64,000 nt of DNA from Marinobacter xestospongiae. Its GTDB lineage: Bacteria > Pseudomonadota > Gammaproteobacteria > Pseudomonadales > Oleiphilaceae. The stretch is taken from the NCBI RefSeq assembly GCF_023156385.1, contig NZ_JAKZAK010000001.1, positions 1 to 64,000 of the forward strand. Direction: 5' to 3'. The translations under genes and the position numbers were made by a program. Below the pieces are notes generated by a model. That model saw only the letters and a list, made by a program, of their open reading frames with translations, did not search any database and was not told the origin of the DNA. Within the stretch, counting starts at the first letter, position 1; every line of letters begins with the position of its first letter. Of the stretch, positions 1-8,667 are shown piece by piece.

Positions 1-89
1 TCTTACAGGCATCAATCCTGGCATGGACTCAAAAACGGGTTGATAGGAAGTATCGACGAGGAAGGCTGACTCAAGCGACCGTCGGCTGA
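1..89. other. Left edge, possible 3' end of a cut-off upstream gene
   Basis: All three plus-strand frames are open from the window edge, with stops ending at 43, 69 and 89. The stretch could therefore be the tail of a plus-strand gene, but nothing in the short peptides lets me pick a frame or a family. I see no promoter-like signal here. Confidence 0.2.
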
Positions 90-110
90 AAACAGAACGA
101 CCAAATGCAA

Positions 111-165
111 CAAACCCCGGAAAACCGGGGTTTGTCAGCAGTCTGAACCGACCCCTCGGGGTCGG
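111..165. terminator. Two GC-rich hairpins downstream of the KamA-like gene
   Basis: Positions 111-134 form a perfect 10-bp stem (CAAACCCCGG / CCGGGGTTTG) around an AAAA loop. Positions 148-165 form a second stem (CCGACCCC / GGGGTCGG) with a very small loop. They lie just past the stop of the minus-strand KamA-like gene and before the edge frames, so they may stop transcription from either side. Neither has a long T-tract, which lowers confidence in a simple intrinsic terminator. Confidence 0.5.
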
Positions 166-185
166 CTCGTGATGGTCGGGGCGGG

Positions 186-1550
186 TTAGCCGTTGCCCTT
201 GCGCATCTCGTCGTACTCGTCCTCGAAGAAGAACTTCTCCTCCCCGAACGCCGGCTCAAGCTCATGCAGCCAGGTGGCCGTTTCGCTGTACTTGGCGAAG
301 AACGGGCGCTGGAACCAGTCCGGGTTACGGCCCTGGAGGAAGCGCAGTACAAACACCTTCTCGCCATTGATCTCGGTAATGCCCTGCACTTCGACCTTGC
401 CGGGGCCGGCGCTCATGGACGGTCCGCGGGCGGTACGCGCCAGGCCCGACACCTTCTTCATGGCCTCGCGGTAAATGTTGTAGGCCTCGGCCAGGGGCAG
501 CTCGAAGTAGGCCTTGGCGCCGGTGTCCCGCTCCACGAACATGTAGTAGGGAATGATCCCGAGCTTGACCTGCTTCTTCCACATCTTGGCCCAGTCGTCG
601 GCATTGTCGTTGACGTGCTTGATCAGCGGGCCCTGGGCGCGAATCTCGGCACCGGTGGCGCGGATGCGGCGGATGGCCTCTTCCGCGATGTCGGTGGTGA
701 TTTCCTGCCAGTGGTTGTAGTGGGCCATGATGGCCACGTGCTTGCCGGCGTCAACCAGGCGCGCGAACAGGTCGATCAGCTCGTCCGCATCCTTGTCGGT
801 GACGAAGCGGTATGGCCAGAAGGTCAGGGCCTTGGTGCCGATGCGGATGCTCTGGATGTGATCAAACTCCGGCTCCAGTAGCGGTTCCAGGTATTGCACC
901 AGGTTCTTGGTTTTCATGACCATCGGATCACCACCGGTCACCAGCAGATCGGTGACTTCGGTGTGCTCCTTCAGGTAGCCGTGCAGTTTCTCCGCCTCAG
1001 TGCTGGCCATCTTCAGGTCTTTGTCACCGACAAACTGCGCCCAGCGGAAGCAGAACGTGCAGTAGGAGTGGCAGGTCTGGCCCTGGGCCGGGAAGAACAG
1101 CACGGTTTCGCGGTACTTGTGCTGGACGCCGTCGAGCACCTCGCCATCGAGCTCCGGCATGTTCATCTGCATCTGGCCTGCCGGGTGCGGGTTCAGTTCC
1201 TCGCGGATCTCTTTGGCAACGGACTGGATCAGCTTTTTGTCTGCGCCCTCGCGATGGAGCTGCGCCATGCGCTCATAGTGCTCCTCTTTCAGCATGCCTT
1301 TTTGCGGGAACACTAGCTGGTAGATCGGATCGTTGGGGACCTTGTCCCAGTTGATCAGCTCGTTGATGACGTATTCATTGACACGGAATGGCAGCACGCT
1401 GGCAACGACCCGCATTTCGAACAGGGTCTCTTCCGGCAGTTGCTGGATGGCCTCGATCTTGTCGAGCTGGCGGTCCGTATAGACCTGGAAGCGTCGCTCT
1501 TCGAATTCCGCAGTGGGGATGCGGTTCGGGAAGGTGACGATGGAATTCAT
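186..1550 (-). CDS. KamA-family radical SAM aminomutase
   Basis: The 454-residue protein belongs to the lysine 2,3-aminomutase family of radical SAM enzymes, which shift an amino group on an amino acid using S-adenosylmethionine, a [4Fe-4S] cluster and PLP. The cluster motif CHSYCTFC (Cys160, Cys164, Cys167; CX3CX2C) is intact, and LLVTGGDPMVM follows as the SAM-binding GGDP segment. A SAGPGK segment in the C-terminal third may hold the PLP lysine, but it differs from the glycine-rich motif of clostridial KamA, so the substrate is uncertain. It is longer than the elongation-factor-P modifying enzyme EpmB and has no efp or epmA neighbour. It is monocistronic, with hairpins after the stop. The ATG at 1550 is the only sensible start. 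Confidence 0.85.
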   Translation of the reverse strand: MNSIVTFPNRIPTAEFEERRFQVYTDRQLDKIEAIQQLPEETLFEMRVVASVLPFRVNEYVINELINWDKVPNDPIYQLVFPQKGMLKEEHYERMAQLHREGADKKLIQSVAKEIREELNPHPAGQMQMNMPELDGEVLDGVQHKYRETVLFFPAQGQTCHSYCTFCFRWAQFVGDKDLKMASTEAEKLHGYLKEHTEVTDLLVTGGDPMVMKTKNLVQYLEPLLEPEFDHIQSIRIGTKALTFWPYRFVTDKDADELIDLFARLVDAGKHVAIMAHYNHWQEITTDIAEEAIRRIRATGAEIRAQGPLIKHVNDNADDWAKMWKKQVKLGIIPYYMFVERDTGAKAYFELPLAEAYNIYREAMKKVSGLARTARGPSMSAGPGKVEVQGITEINGEKVFVLRFLQGRNPDWFQRPFFAKYSETATWLHELEPAFGEEKFFFEDEYDEMRKGNG

Positions 1551-2170
1551 AGATCGCCCTCTGGGTTAGGAAAAAACCAACAAGCCATCCCACAACGGGC
1601 TCTGCCCATCGTGATCTGGTCTGAAAAAAGTGATGCCGTTGATTAAAAAACGGGCAGGCGAGTATACCCAAATCGGTGAATATTTTCAGGTCTAATTAAA
1701 ATTCTTTGTAAGTTGGTGTTCTGCCAAGGGTAATGCTGGCCTTTAAGGTAAGGGCTGGTGACGGGGTGGCGGATTCTGGCGCAGTCAAGCTGGCTGAAAA
1801 AATCCTTTAGTGTCTGAAATGTTGCTTCGGCATCAACCTACGACCTTGGTCGTGGATGTCTTGAGAGTTTCATAAAAAAACGTCATTCTCCTAAAATTGC
1901 GCCGGCAAGTTGGGCTCTTTCTGGGCTTTTTGCAAGCAATGATGTCGTTTTCTTGATTTTTGTTAGTAATACTACGACATAAAATGCGGTGTGGTGGCCT
2001 GAGGCCACCGTCCCGGCCGGCAAGACGGGGGAACTGATCTATGCTGTAGGCAGGCGAGGACCTGCGCTCTGCCCCCGGCCATCGAGCGACCAGCACCGAC
2101 GGATGCACAGACAGAATTTTCAGGCGGTACCGACCGGTATCGCTGTCCTATTTGTTAATGGGAGGGTTGG
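1551..2170. other. 620-base intergenic region, long leader of aceE
   Basis: No credible gene is present on either strand. The middle part (about 1640-1985) is AT-rich and probably holds the promoters of both flanking genes. A 14-bp palindrome, ACGACCTTGGTCGT, lies at 1840-1853. A hairpin, GGTGGCC-TGA-GGCCACC, lies at 1993-2009, about 160 bases before aceE, so aceE may have a structured leader. No PdhR-type ATTGGTNNNACCAAT site was found by eye. Confidence 0.5.
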
Positions 2171-4834
2171 ATGTACCAGGACGAAGATCCCGTAGAAACC
2201 AGTGAATGGCTTGACGCGCTGGAATCGTTGATCGAACAGGAAGGCGTCGACCGCGCCAAATACATTCTGGAGCGGTTGTCTGAACGCGCCAGCCGGGATG
2301 GCACCGAACTGCCGTATTCCATCACCACACCGTTCCGCAACAGCATCCCGGTGACCCAGGAAGCGCGCATGCCGGGCGACCTGTTCATGGAGCGCCGCAT
2401 CCGTTCGCTGATTCGCTGGAACGCCATGGCCATGGTGCTGCGGGCCAATCAGCGGCCCGGCGAGCTGGGCGGTCACATTTCCTCGTTCTCCTCGGCGGCG
2501 ACGCTGTACGACGTTGGTTTCAACTATTTCTTCCACGGCGGTGACGAGAAGCGGGAATCTGACCTGGTCTACTTCCAGGGGCACTCCTCACCGGGCATCT
2601 ATGCCCGTTCCTATCTGGAAGGGCGTTTTGACGAAGACCAGCTGGATACCTACCGCGAAGAGGTCGACGGCAATGGCCTGTCCTCGTACCCGCACCCCTG
2701 GCTGATGCCGGATTACTGGCAGTTCCCCACCGTGTCCATGGGGCTGGGCCCGATCCAGGCCATCTACCAGGCTCACGTCATGAAGTACCTGCACAGCCGG
2801 GAGCTGATCGACAAGAGCGACCGCAAAGTCTGGTGCTTCATCGGTGACGGTGAGTGCGATGAGCCGGAAACCCTGGGCTCGATTTCCCTGGCGGGGCGCG
2901 AGAAGCTCGACAACCTGATCTTCGTGGTCAACTGCAACCTGCAGCGTCTGGACGGCCCGGTGCGTGGCAACGGCAAGATCATCCAGGAGCTGGAAGGGGT
3001 CTTCCGTGGTGCAGGCTGGAACGTCCTGAAAGTGGTCTGGGGCCGGATGTGGGACCCGCTGTTCGAGAAAGACAAGGACGGGGTGATGCAGCGGGTGATG
3101 GACGAGGTCTGCGATGGTGAGCTGCAGAACTTCAAGAGCAATGGTGCGGCCTACACCCGTAAGCATTTCTTCGGCAAGTACCCGGAGCTGGCCAAGCTGG
3201 TTGAGAGTCTGTCGGATGAAGACATCGGCAAACTCAACCGGGGTGGCCACGATCCGTACAAGATCTACGCCGCGTACCACCACGCCATCAATAACCACGG
3301 TGGCCGGCCGACGGTGATCCTCGCCCATACCATCAAGGGGTACGGTTTCGGCAGTGCCGGCGAGGCCCAGAACACCGCCCACTCCCTGAAGAAGCTGGAT
3401 GTCGAGGCGCTGAAGGAATTCCGTGACCGTTTCGCGGTGCCGCTGAAGGACGAGGAACTGAAAGACGTTCCCTACTACCGTCCGGCGCCGGACAGCCCGG
3501 AAATGGTCTACATGCGCAAACGCCGGCAGGAGCTGGGTGGTTTCTATCCCAAGCGTCGCAAGGACTGTCAGCCGCTGCAGATTCCCGCGCTGGACATCTT
3601 CAAGAACGTGCTGGAAGGCTCCGGCGACCGCAAGGCGTCCACCACCATGACCTTCGTGCGCCTGCTGACCGCGCTGACCAAGGACAAGCGTGTCGGCAAG
3701 CGGGTGGTGCCGATTGTCCCGGACGAGGCGCGGACCTTCGGTATGGAAGGCATGTTCCGCCAGCTTGGCATCTACACCTCCGAGGGCCAGAAATACGTGC
3801 CCCAGGACCGTGACCAGATCATGTACTACCGCGAGGACAAGCAGGGCCAGATTCTCGAGGAAGGCATCAACGAAGACGGCTCGATGGCTGCCTGGATGGC
3901 CTGTGCCACGTCCTACAGCACCAACGATTTCCCGTTGATCCCGTTCTACATCTTCTATTCCATGTTCGGTTTCCAGCGGGTGGGCGACCTGGCCTGGGCT
4001 TCTGGTGACATCCAGGCCCGTGGCTTCCTGGTGGGTGGCACCGCCGGTCGGACTACGCTCAATGGTGAGGGCTTGCAGCACCAGGACGGTCACAGCCACA
4101 TCCTGGCCAACACCATCCCCAACTGTAAGGCCTACGACCCGGCTTACGGCTACGAGATGGCGGTGGTGGTGCACCACGGCATGAAGGAGATGTTCGAGGA
4201 CAACCAGAATGTCTTCTACTACCTCACCATCGAGAACGAAAACTACCAGCAGCCGGCCATGCCGGAGGGTGTGGAAGACGGCATCATCAAGGGTATGTAT
4301 CAGCTGGATTCGGTGGATGTGGATGGCAACAAGGACGCAACCCGGGTTCAGTTGTTGGGCTCCGGTGCGATCCTCAACGAAGTGCGTGCCGCCGCCGAGC
4401 TGCTGCGTGACGACTTCGGGATTGCCAGCGATGTCTGGAGCGTGACCAGCTACAACGAATTGGCCCGTGACGGCCAGCATGTCGAGCGCTGGAACCGATA
4501 CCACCCGGACGACACGCCGAAGAAACCGTACGTAACCCAGTGCCTGGAATCCCGCAAAGGGCCGGTGGTGTCCTCGACCGACTACATCAAACTGCACTCC
4601 GAGCAGCTGCGGGCCTACATCCCGGCGACCTACGTCACCCTGGGAACGGACGGCTTCGGGCGCAGTGACACCCGCGAAAAGCTGCGTAGCTTCTTCGAGG
4701 TGGATCGCTACCACGTGGCGGTGTCGGCGCTGTCGGCACTGGCTGAAGATGGTGAGGTGAAAGGAGACGTCGTGCTGGAAGCCATGCGCAAGTACGGTAT
4801 TGATCGCAATAAATCAAATCCGGTGCATAGCTGA
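2171..4834 (+). CDS. aceE: Pyruvate dehydrogenase E1 component, homodimeric type
   Basis: This is the thiamine-diphosphate-dependent E1 of the pyruvate dehydrogenase complex. It decarboxylates pyruvate and hands the acetyl group to lipoyl-E2 in the cytoplasm. The 887 residues match the E. coli AceE length. The N-terminal half carries the TPP/Mg motif beginning GDGECDEPETLG (about residue 223) and continuing to VVNCNLQRLDGPVRGNGK. The central region has the transketolase pyrimidine-binding domain, followed by the C-terminal transketolase domain. A GGAGGG ribosome site precedes ATG 2171. The gene ends 11 bases before the aceF start, so E1 and E2 are cotranscribed. No lpd (E3) gene is present in the window. 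Confidence 0.97.
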   Translation: MYQDEDPVETSEWLDALESLIEQEGVDRAKYILERLSERASRDGTELPYSITTPFRNSIPVTQEARMPGDLFMERRIRSLIRWNAMAMVLRANQRPGELGGHISSFSSAATLYDVGFNYFFHGGDEKRESDLVYFQGHSSPGIYARSYLEGRFDEDQLDTYREEVDGNGLSSYPHPWLMPDYWQFPTVSMGLGPIQAIYQAHVMKYLHSRELIDKSDRKVWCFIGDGECDEPETLGSISLAGREKLDNLIFVVNCNLQRLDGPVRGNGKIIQELEGVFRGAGWNVLKVVWGRMWDPLFEKDKDGVMQRVMDEVCDGELQNFKSNGAAYTRKHFFGKYPELAKLVESLSDEDIGKLNRGGHDPYKIYAAYHHAINNHGGRPTVILAHTIKGYGFGSAGEAQNTAHSLKKLDVEALKEFRDRFAVPLKDEELKDVPYYRPAPDSPEMVYMRKRRQELGGFYPKRRKDCQPLQIPALDIFKNVLEGSGDRKASTTMTFVRLLTALTKDKRVGKRVVPIVPDEARTFGMEGMFRQLGIYTSEGQKYVPQDRDQIMYYREDKQGQILEEGINEDGSMAAWMACATSYSTNDFPLIPFYIFYSMFGFQRVGDLAWASGDIQARGFLVGGTAGRTTLNGEGLQHQDGHSHILANTIPNCKAYDPAYGYEMAVVVHHGMKEMFEDNQNVFYYLTIENENYQQPAMPEGVEDGIIKGMYQLDSVDVDGNKDATRVQLLGSGAILNEVRAAAELLRDDFGIASDVWSVTSYNELARDGQHVERWNRYHPDDTPKKPYVTQCLESRKGPVVSSTDYIKLHSEQLRAYIPATYVTLGTDGFGRSDTREKLRSFFEVDRYHVAVSALSALAEDGEVKGDVVLEAMRKYGIDRNKSNPVHS

Positions 4835-4845
4835 GGAGGTGGGTG

Positions 4846-6465
4846 ATGAGTGAACAGGACATCAAGGTTCCCGATCTCGGCGGTGCGGACGAAGTAGAAG
4901 TCATTGAGATCCTGGTCAGCGCCGGTGATTCAGTGGCCGAGGAAGACCCGATCCTGACCGTGGAGTCTGACAAGGCCTCAGTTGAGCTGCCGGCGCCTGC
5001 CGCCGGCACCATTGGCGCGATATCCGTCAAGGTGGGCGACAAGGTCCGCGAAGGGGATGTGGTGGGGACCATCAACGCCGGAGGCGGCGGTGGTTCGGCT
5101 GAAGCGCCGGCGGAGGCCGATAAGTCAGAGGCTGCCGAGGAAGCACCGGCAACCGAGGTGCCCGCGTCCGGTGGTTCCCGCACCGAGACCGTCAAGGTTC
5201 CGGGGCTGGATGGTTTTGACAACGTACCGGTCATCGAGCTGAACGTCAGGGAGGGTGACACCGTGGCGGCGGATGATCCGCTGGTCACGGTGGAGTCAGA
5301 CAAGGCCACCATGGAGATTCCGTCTCCGTTTGCCGGCACCATCGACAAGCTGCTGGTGAAAGAGGGCGACGCGCTGTCTGAAGGCGACAGCCTGGTGGAA
5401 ATGACCGTCACTGAGGCCGGTGGCAGTGCTCCAGAAGAGCAGGCCCCGGCGTCGCAGCCGGCGGCCGCGAAAGCGGACACCGGGACTGCCGCCAAACCTG
5501 ACCGTCAGCCGGCGGAAGCGCCGGCGCAGACCAGCCAGGAGGTGCCGTCCCCGGGTGCCAAGGTTCATGCCGGTCCGGCGGTGCGCAAGGTGGCGCGGGA
5601 GCTGGGCGCGGATCTGACTCTGATCAAGGGCTCCGGACCCAAAGGCCGCATCGTCAAGGAAGATGTCGAAAGCTACATCAAACAGCAGCTGCAGAAAGTG
5701 CAAAGCGGCGGTGCGGTTAGCGGTGGCGCGGGGATTCCCAGCGTCAAGCTGCCGGACTTCAGCCAGTTTGGTGAGATCGAGCGGGAAGCGATGTCGCGCC
5801 TGCACCTGGCCACCGCCAACAACATGCAGCGTAACTGGCTCAATGTGCCTCACGTTACCCAGTTTGACGACGCCGACATCACTGACCTGGAGAGCTACCG
5901 TAAGGGCCTGAAGGCGGAGGGCGAGAAGCGTGGCGTCAAGATGACCCCGCTGCCATTCCTGCTGAAGGCCTGTGCCCGGGCTTTGGCCGACCTGCCGCAG
6001 TTTAACGTGTCTCTCGACATGGAGCGCAAGGAGCTGGTCCACAAGCGCTACATCCATATTGGCATTGCTGTCGACACACCGGCGGGGCTGATGGTGCCGG
6101 TGATTCGTGATGTCGACAAGAAAGGCCTGTGGGAGCTGGCCCAGGAGGCCGCTGAGCTGGCCGCCAAGGCGCGGGACAAGAAACTCAAACCGGCAGAAAT
6201 GCAGGGGGCCTGCTTCACCATCACCAGTCTTGGTGGCATCGGTGGCACCGCCTTTACGCCCATCGTCAATGCTCCGGAAGTGGCGATCCTTGGAATATCC
6301 AAGGCGGCCATGAAGCCGGTGTGGGACGGAGGCGCATTCCAGCCCAGGCTGATGCTGCCGCTGTCCCTGTCCTATGACCATCGGGCGGTGAACGGTGCCG
6401 ATGCCGCCCGCTTTACCACCCGTCTGAGCCAGCTGTTGGGGGATATCCGGCACCTGCTGCTGTGA
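4846..6465 (+). CDS. aceF: Dihydrolipoyllysine acetyltransferase (PDH E2), two lipoyl domains
   Basis: E2 forms the core of the pyruvate dehydrogenase complex and transfers acetyl groups from lipoyl-lysine to CoA. Two lipoyl domains are visible, with lipoylated lysines in ESDKAS (about residue 43) and ESDKAT (about 152), each followed by an Ala/Pro/Glu-rich linker. Next come an E1/E3-binding domain (about 243-280, VRKVARELGADL and KGRIVKEDV) and the catalytic domain ending in SYDHRAVNGADAARF, which holds the active-site His. E. coli AceF has three lipoyl domains; two is usual in pseudomonads. A GTG at 4843 extends the frame, but ATG 4846 with GAGGAGGTG just upstream is the better start. It ends at a strong terminator. 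Confidence 0.96.
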   Translation: MSEQDIKVPDLGGADEVEVIEILVSAGDSVAEEDPILTVESDKASVELPAPAAGTIGAISVKVGDKVREGDVVGTINAGGGGGSAEAPAEADKSEAAEEAPATEVPASGGSRTETVKVPGLDGFDNVPVIELNVREGDTVAADDPLVTVESDKATMEIPSPFAGTIDKLLVKEGDALSEGDSLVEMTVTEAGGSAPEEQAPASQPAAAKADTGTAAKPDRQPAEAPAQTSQEVPSPGAKVHAGPAVRKVARELGADLTLIKGSGPKGRIVKEDVESYIKQQLQKVQSGGAVSGGAGIPSVKLPDFSQFGEIEREAMSRLHLATANNMQRNWLNVPHVTQFDDADITDLESYRKGLKAEGEKRGVKMTPLPFLLKACARALADLPQFNVSLDMERKELVHKRYIHIGIAVDTPAGLMVPVIRDVDKKGLWELAQEAAELAAKARDKKLKPAEMQGACFTITSLGGIGGTAFTPIVNAPEVAILGISKAAMKPVWDGGAFQPRLMLPLSLSYDHRAVNGADAARFTTRLSQLLGDIRHLLL

Positions 6466-6491
6466 TCTCTGGCTGGCCGTTGGGCTGACCG

Positions 6492-6531
6492 AAACCGTGG
6501 CCGGTGAGTGATCACCCGCCACGGTTTTTTT
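6492..6531. terminator. Bidirectional terminator between aceF and the arsR-type gene
   Basis: A 10-bp stem, AAACCGTGGC (6492-6501) with GCCACGGTTT (6518-6527), encloses a 16-base loop and is followed by a T-run to 6531. The T-run contains the stop codon of the converging ArsR-family gene. It fits an intrinsic terminator for the aceEF operon, and the A-run on the left could serve the minus strand. Confidence 0.85.
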
Positions 6532-6856
6532 ATGTCCGCTCCCAGAAGCGGCGTAACTCCTCCCGCATGTCCTCCCTCAGGTAACAGGTCAGGAAACGGC
6601 CATCCCTGCGCACCTCGATCAGGCCGGCATTCACCAGCTCCTTGAGGTGGTGCGACACGGTCGGGGCGCCCACTTTCAAAGAATTGATGAAGTCCACCAG
6701 CTTGCAGCCGGAATCGGCCACCTCACCGCTGCGCTGATCCCGTATCTGCTGGTAGATACGCAGTCGTGTTGGATTGGCGAGGGCCTTGAAGGCCCGGCAG
6801 AGGTGATCCTGGTTGCGGGTGTCCGTATTGCGGGTATCTGTGTTGCGAGTGCCCAT
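6530..6856 (-). CDS. ArsR-family winged-helix transcriptional regulator
   Basis: This 108-residue protein has the ArsR-type winged helix: ALANPTRLRIYQQI as the first helices, APTVSHHLKELVNAGL as the recognition helix, and EVRRDGRFLTCYL as the wing. Cysteines occur near the N-terminus, in the middle and in the wing, but I cannot identify a metal-binding ELCVCDL motif, so the ligand may not be a metal. The first 17 residues contain a tandem 5-residue repeat (NTDTR twice, then N) encoded by a 15-base repeat, probably a recent slippage expansion. It is divergent from an Old Yellow Enzyme gene with a palindrome between them, so it most likely represses that gene and itself. Confidence 0.85.
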   Translation of the reverse strand: MGTRNTDTRNTDTRNQDHLCRAFKALANPTRLRIYQQIRDQRSGEVADSGCKLVDFINSLKVGAPTVSHHLKELVNAGLIEVRRDGRFLTCYLREDMREELRRFWERT

Positions 6857-6920
6857 GGTGCGCTTGTCCCGATCGGATAAGGAAGAGTGTGGCGGCGGCG
6901 TACTAAAGTGGCCTCATTAA

Positions 6921-6940
6921 AGTTCGATAGTTGTCGAACT
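6921..6940. promoter_or_regulatory. Palindromic operator candidate for the ArsR-type regulator
   Basis: AGTTCGA (6921-6927) and TCGAACT (6934-6940) form a perfect 7-bp inverted repeat with a 6-base spacer. It lies in the 125-base divergent region, 41 bases before the oxidoreductase start. Size and placement suit an ArsR-type dimer. Confidence 0.6.
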
Positions 6941-6981
6941 GTCAAATAACCCCGATCGGGCAGAGCCCGCAGGAGGATCGT

Positions 6982-8223
6982 ATGACGACCACCCACCCAC
7001 TGTCCCAAATGTTAACGTTGCCCAATGGCGCGACCCTGCCCAACCGGATTGCCAAGGCGGCCATGAGCGAGGCGCTGGGCTCGGTCGATAACCGCGTGAC
7101 CGAGCGCCTGGCGACACTCTACCGCACCTGGGCGGCGGGGGAGGCAGGGCTGCTGATTACCGGCAATGTCATGGTCGATCGCCGTCACCTGGGGGAGCCC
7201 GGCAATGTGGTGCTGGAGGATCGACGTGACTTGCACAAGCTGCGGGCCTGGGCCGAGGCCGCCTGCAGCGGTGGTGGCCAGGTGTGGATGCAGCTCAACC
7301 ACCCCGGCAAGCAGAGTCCGAGAATGCTCAACCGGGACCCGGTGGCTCCCAGCGCGGTGCCGTTCCGCAAGGATCTGCGGGGCATGTTTGCCACGCCACG
7401 GGCACTGCGGGATGAGGAAATCCGGGACATTGTCCAGCGCTTCGCCCGCAGTGCCGCGGTGGCGGAGGCGGCCGGTTTCCAGGGCGTGCAGATCCATGGT
7501 GCCCACGGCTATCTGGTCAGCCAGTTCCTGTCTCCCCACCACAATCAGCGCAACGATGCCTGGGGTGGCGATGCCGAGCGGCGTCGGACCTTTGTGGAGG
7601 CGATCTACCACGCCATTCGGGAGGCGACATCGCCGTCGTTCTGTGTCGGGATCAAGCTGAACTCGGCGGATTTCCAGCGTGGCGGTTTTACCGAGGCGGA
7701 GTCGCTGGCAGTGATCTCACGGCTGGCGGAGCTGGGGATCGATCTGGTGGAAATCTCCGGCGGCAGTTACGAGAGTCCGGCGATGGCCAATGGCGGCAAA
7801 GTGAAAGCCAGCACCCGGGCGCGGGAAGCCTATTTCCTGTCGTTTGCCGAGACGGTTCGGCAAACGGTGTCCGTGCCATTGATGGTGACCGGCGGGTTTC
7901 GTTCCAGTGAGGGCATGAATCAGGCGATAGCGTCCGGGGCGACCGACCTGGTCGGTCTGGCGCGTCCGCTGGTGCTGGAGCCGGATCTGCCGCAGCGACT
8001 GCTGGCGGGCGAGTCGGTGACGAGTCTGGTCAAACCGGTGACGACCGGCATCCGCAAGGTGGATGAGATGGCGTTGATGGAAGTGAGCTGGTACACCCGG
8101 CAACTGGCTCGGATGGGACGTGGTAAACCGCCACGGACTCAGGACCGGGGGCTGTTGTCACTGCTGGAAGTGTTGGCGGTGATGGCGGGGCAGGGGGCGC
8201 GGAACCGACTGCGAGCGGGGTGA
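6982..8223 (+). CDS. Old Yellow Enzyme family NAD(P)H:flavin oxidoreductase
   Basis: This FMN-dependent TIM-barrel enzyme of 413 residues probably reduces activated C=C bonds, as in enoate reductase and 2,4-dienoyl-CoA reductase relatives. Diagnostic segments are QLNHPGKQSPR in the first third, the family signature IHGAHGYLVSQFLSPHHNQR (about residues 170-190) followed by W-GG, and SGGSYESP before the C-terminal phosphate-binding strands (VTGGFRSSEGM, VGLARPLV). There is no C-terminal FeS/FAD extension, so it is the short, non-dienoyl-CoA form. ATG 6982 with AGGAGG at 6971-6976 is preferred over an in-frame start at 6931. The likely local regulator is the divergent ArsR gene. Substrate unknown. 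Confidence 0.88.
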   Translation: MTTTHPLSQMLTLPNGATLPNRIAKAAMSEALGSVDNRVTERLATLYRTWAAGEAGLLITGNVMVDRRHLGEPGNVVLEDRRDLHKLRAWAEAACSGGGQVWMQLNHPGKQSPRMLNRDPVAPSAVPFRKDLRGMFATPRALRDEEIRDIVQRFARSAAVAEAAGFQGVQIHGAHGYLVSQFLSPHHNQRNDAWGGDAERRRTFVEAIYHAIREATSPSFCVGIKLNSADFQRGGFTEAESLAVISRLAELGIDLVEISGGSYESPAMANGGKVKASTRAREAYFLSFAETVRQTVSVPLMVTGGFRSSEGMNQAIASGATDLVGLARPLVLEPDLPQRLLAGESVTSLVKPVTTGIRKVDEMALMEVSWYTRQLARMGRGKPPRTQDRGLLSLLEVLAVMAGQGARNRLRAG

Positions 8224-8257
8224 GGTAGCGCCCGCGGCCGGTCCGGCCCAATCCGCA

Positions 8258-8368
8258 TCAGTTGGCGAAGTACATCCAGTCGAAGTAGTCATGCAGGTCC
8301 TGCATGGCCATGCTTTCAAAAGGATGGGTCAGTTCGAACAGCAGGGTTTGGCTCTTGGCTTCTTTCAT
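8258..8368 (-). CDS. Unrecognised 36-residue small protein
   Basis: A minus-strand ORF starts at ATG 8368 and stops at 8258. A strong ribosome site, GAGGTG, sits 5 bases ahead of the ATG. The peptide begins MKEAKSQTLLFELTH and ends DYFDWMYFAN. It is amphipathic, with an aromatic- and Asp-rich C-terminus, and has no signal peptide, Cys pairs or membrane segment. It lies between the convergent end of the Old Yellow Enzyme gene and the porin terminator, and would be transcribed alone. I do not recognise a family. The ribosome site and codon use support expression, but its length makes chance possible. Confidence 0.5.
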   Translation of the reverse strand: MKEAKSQTLLFELTHPFESMAMQDLHDYFDWMYFAN

Positions 8369-8601
8369 GACGTCACCTCAATGGTTGTGGGTCTGACGCT
8401 TGAGAGGTCAGGGGCCGTTCAGGCTCCTTGGCCACGCTCACACTCTAAACAGGGGCATAGTTCATGCCAGCTCCTGCGCGGATGTGCAGGTGATTGATTT
8501 GTCGGCGAACACCCTGGCGAAGGCGGGAATATCAGGAGGGGAAGGGGCGCCGGGCGCCCCGCGCTGGGGCGGGATGCCCGGAAATGTCGCGTACGCTGAG
8601 C

Positions 8602-8630
8602 AAAAAAGCCCCGGCAGGAAGGGCCGGGGC
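8602..8630 (-). terminator. Intrinsic terminator of the porin gene
   Basis: The stem GCCCCGGC (8608-8615) / GCCGGGGC (8623-8630) has a 7-base loop. An A6 run at 8602-8607 reads as T6 on the minus strand, immediately after the stem. It lies 38 bases past the porin stop. Confidence 0.9.
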
Positions 8631-8667
8631 CAAAACGCTCATTGTACTGCTTTACGTGCGGAGATTC

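Noticed and set aside
186..1550. EpmB (EF-P lysine modification) as the identity of the KamA-like gene
   Set aside because: It is longer than EpmB, and no efp or epmA gene is adjacent.
2100..2170. PdhR operator in front of aceE
   Set aside because: I looked for ATTGGTNNNACCAAT-like palindromes near the start and found none convincing; the upstream palindromes at 1840-1853 and 1993-2009 do not match.
2588..4714. A 708-codon open frame on the minus strand opposite aceE
   Set aside because: It is the exact antisense of a highly conserved enzyme gene in GC-rich DNA; the peptide has no domain and no ribosome site.
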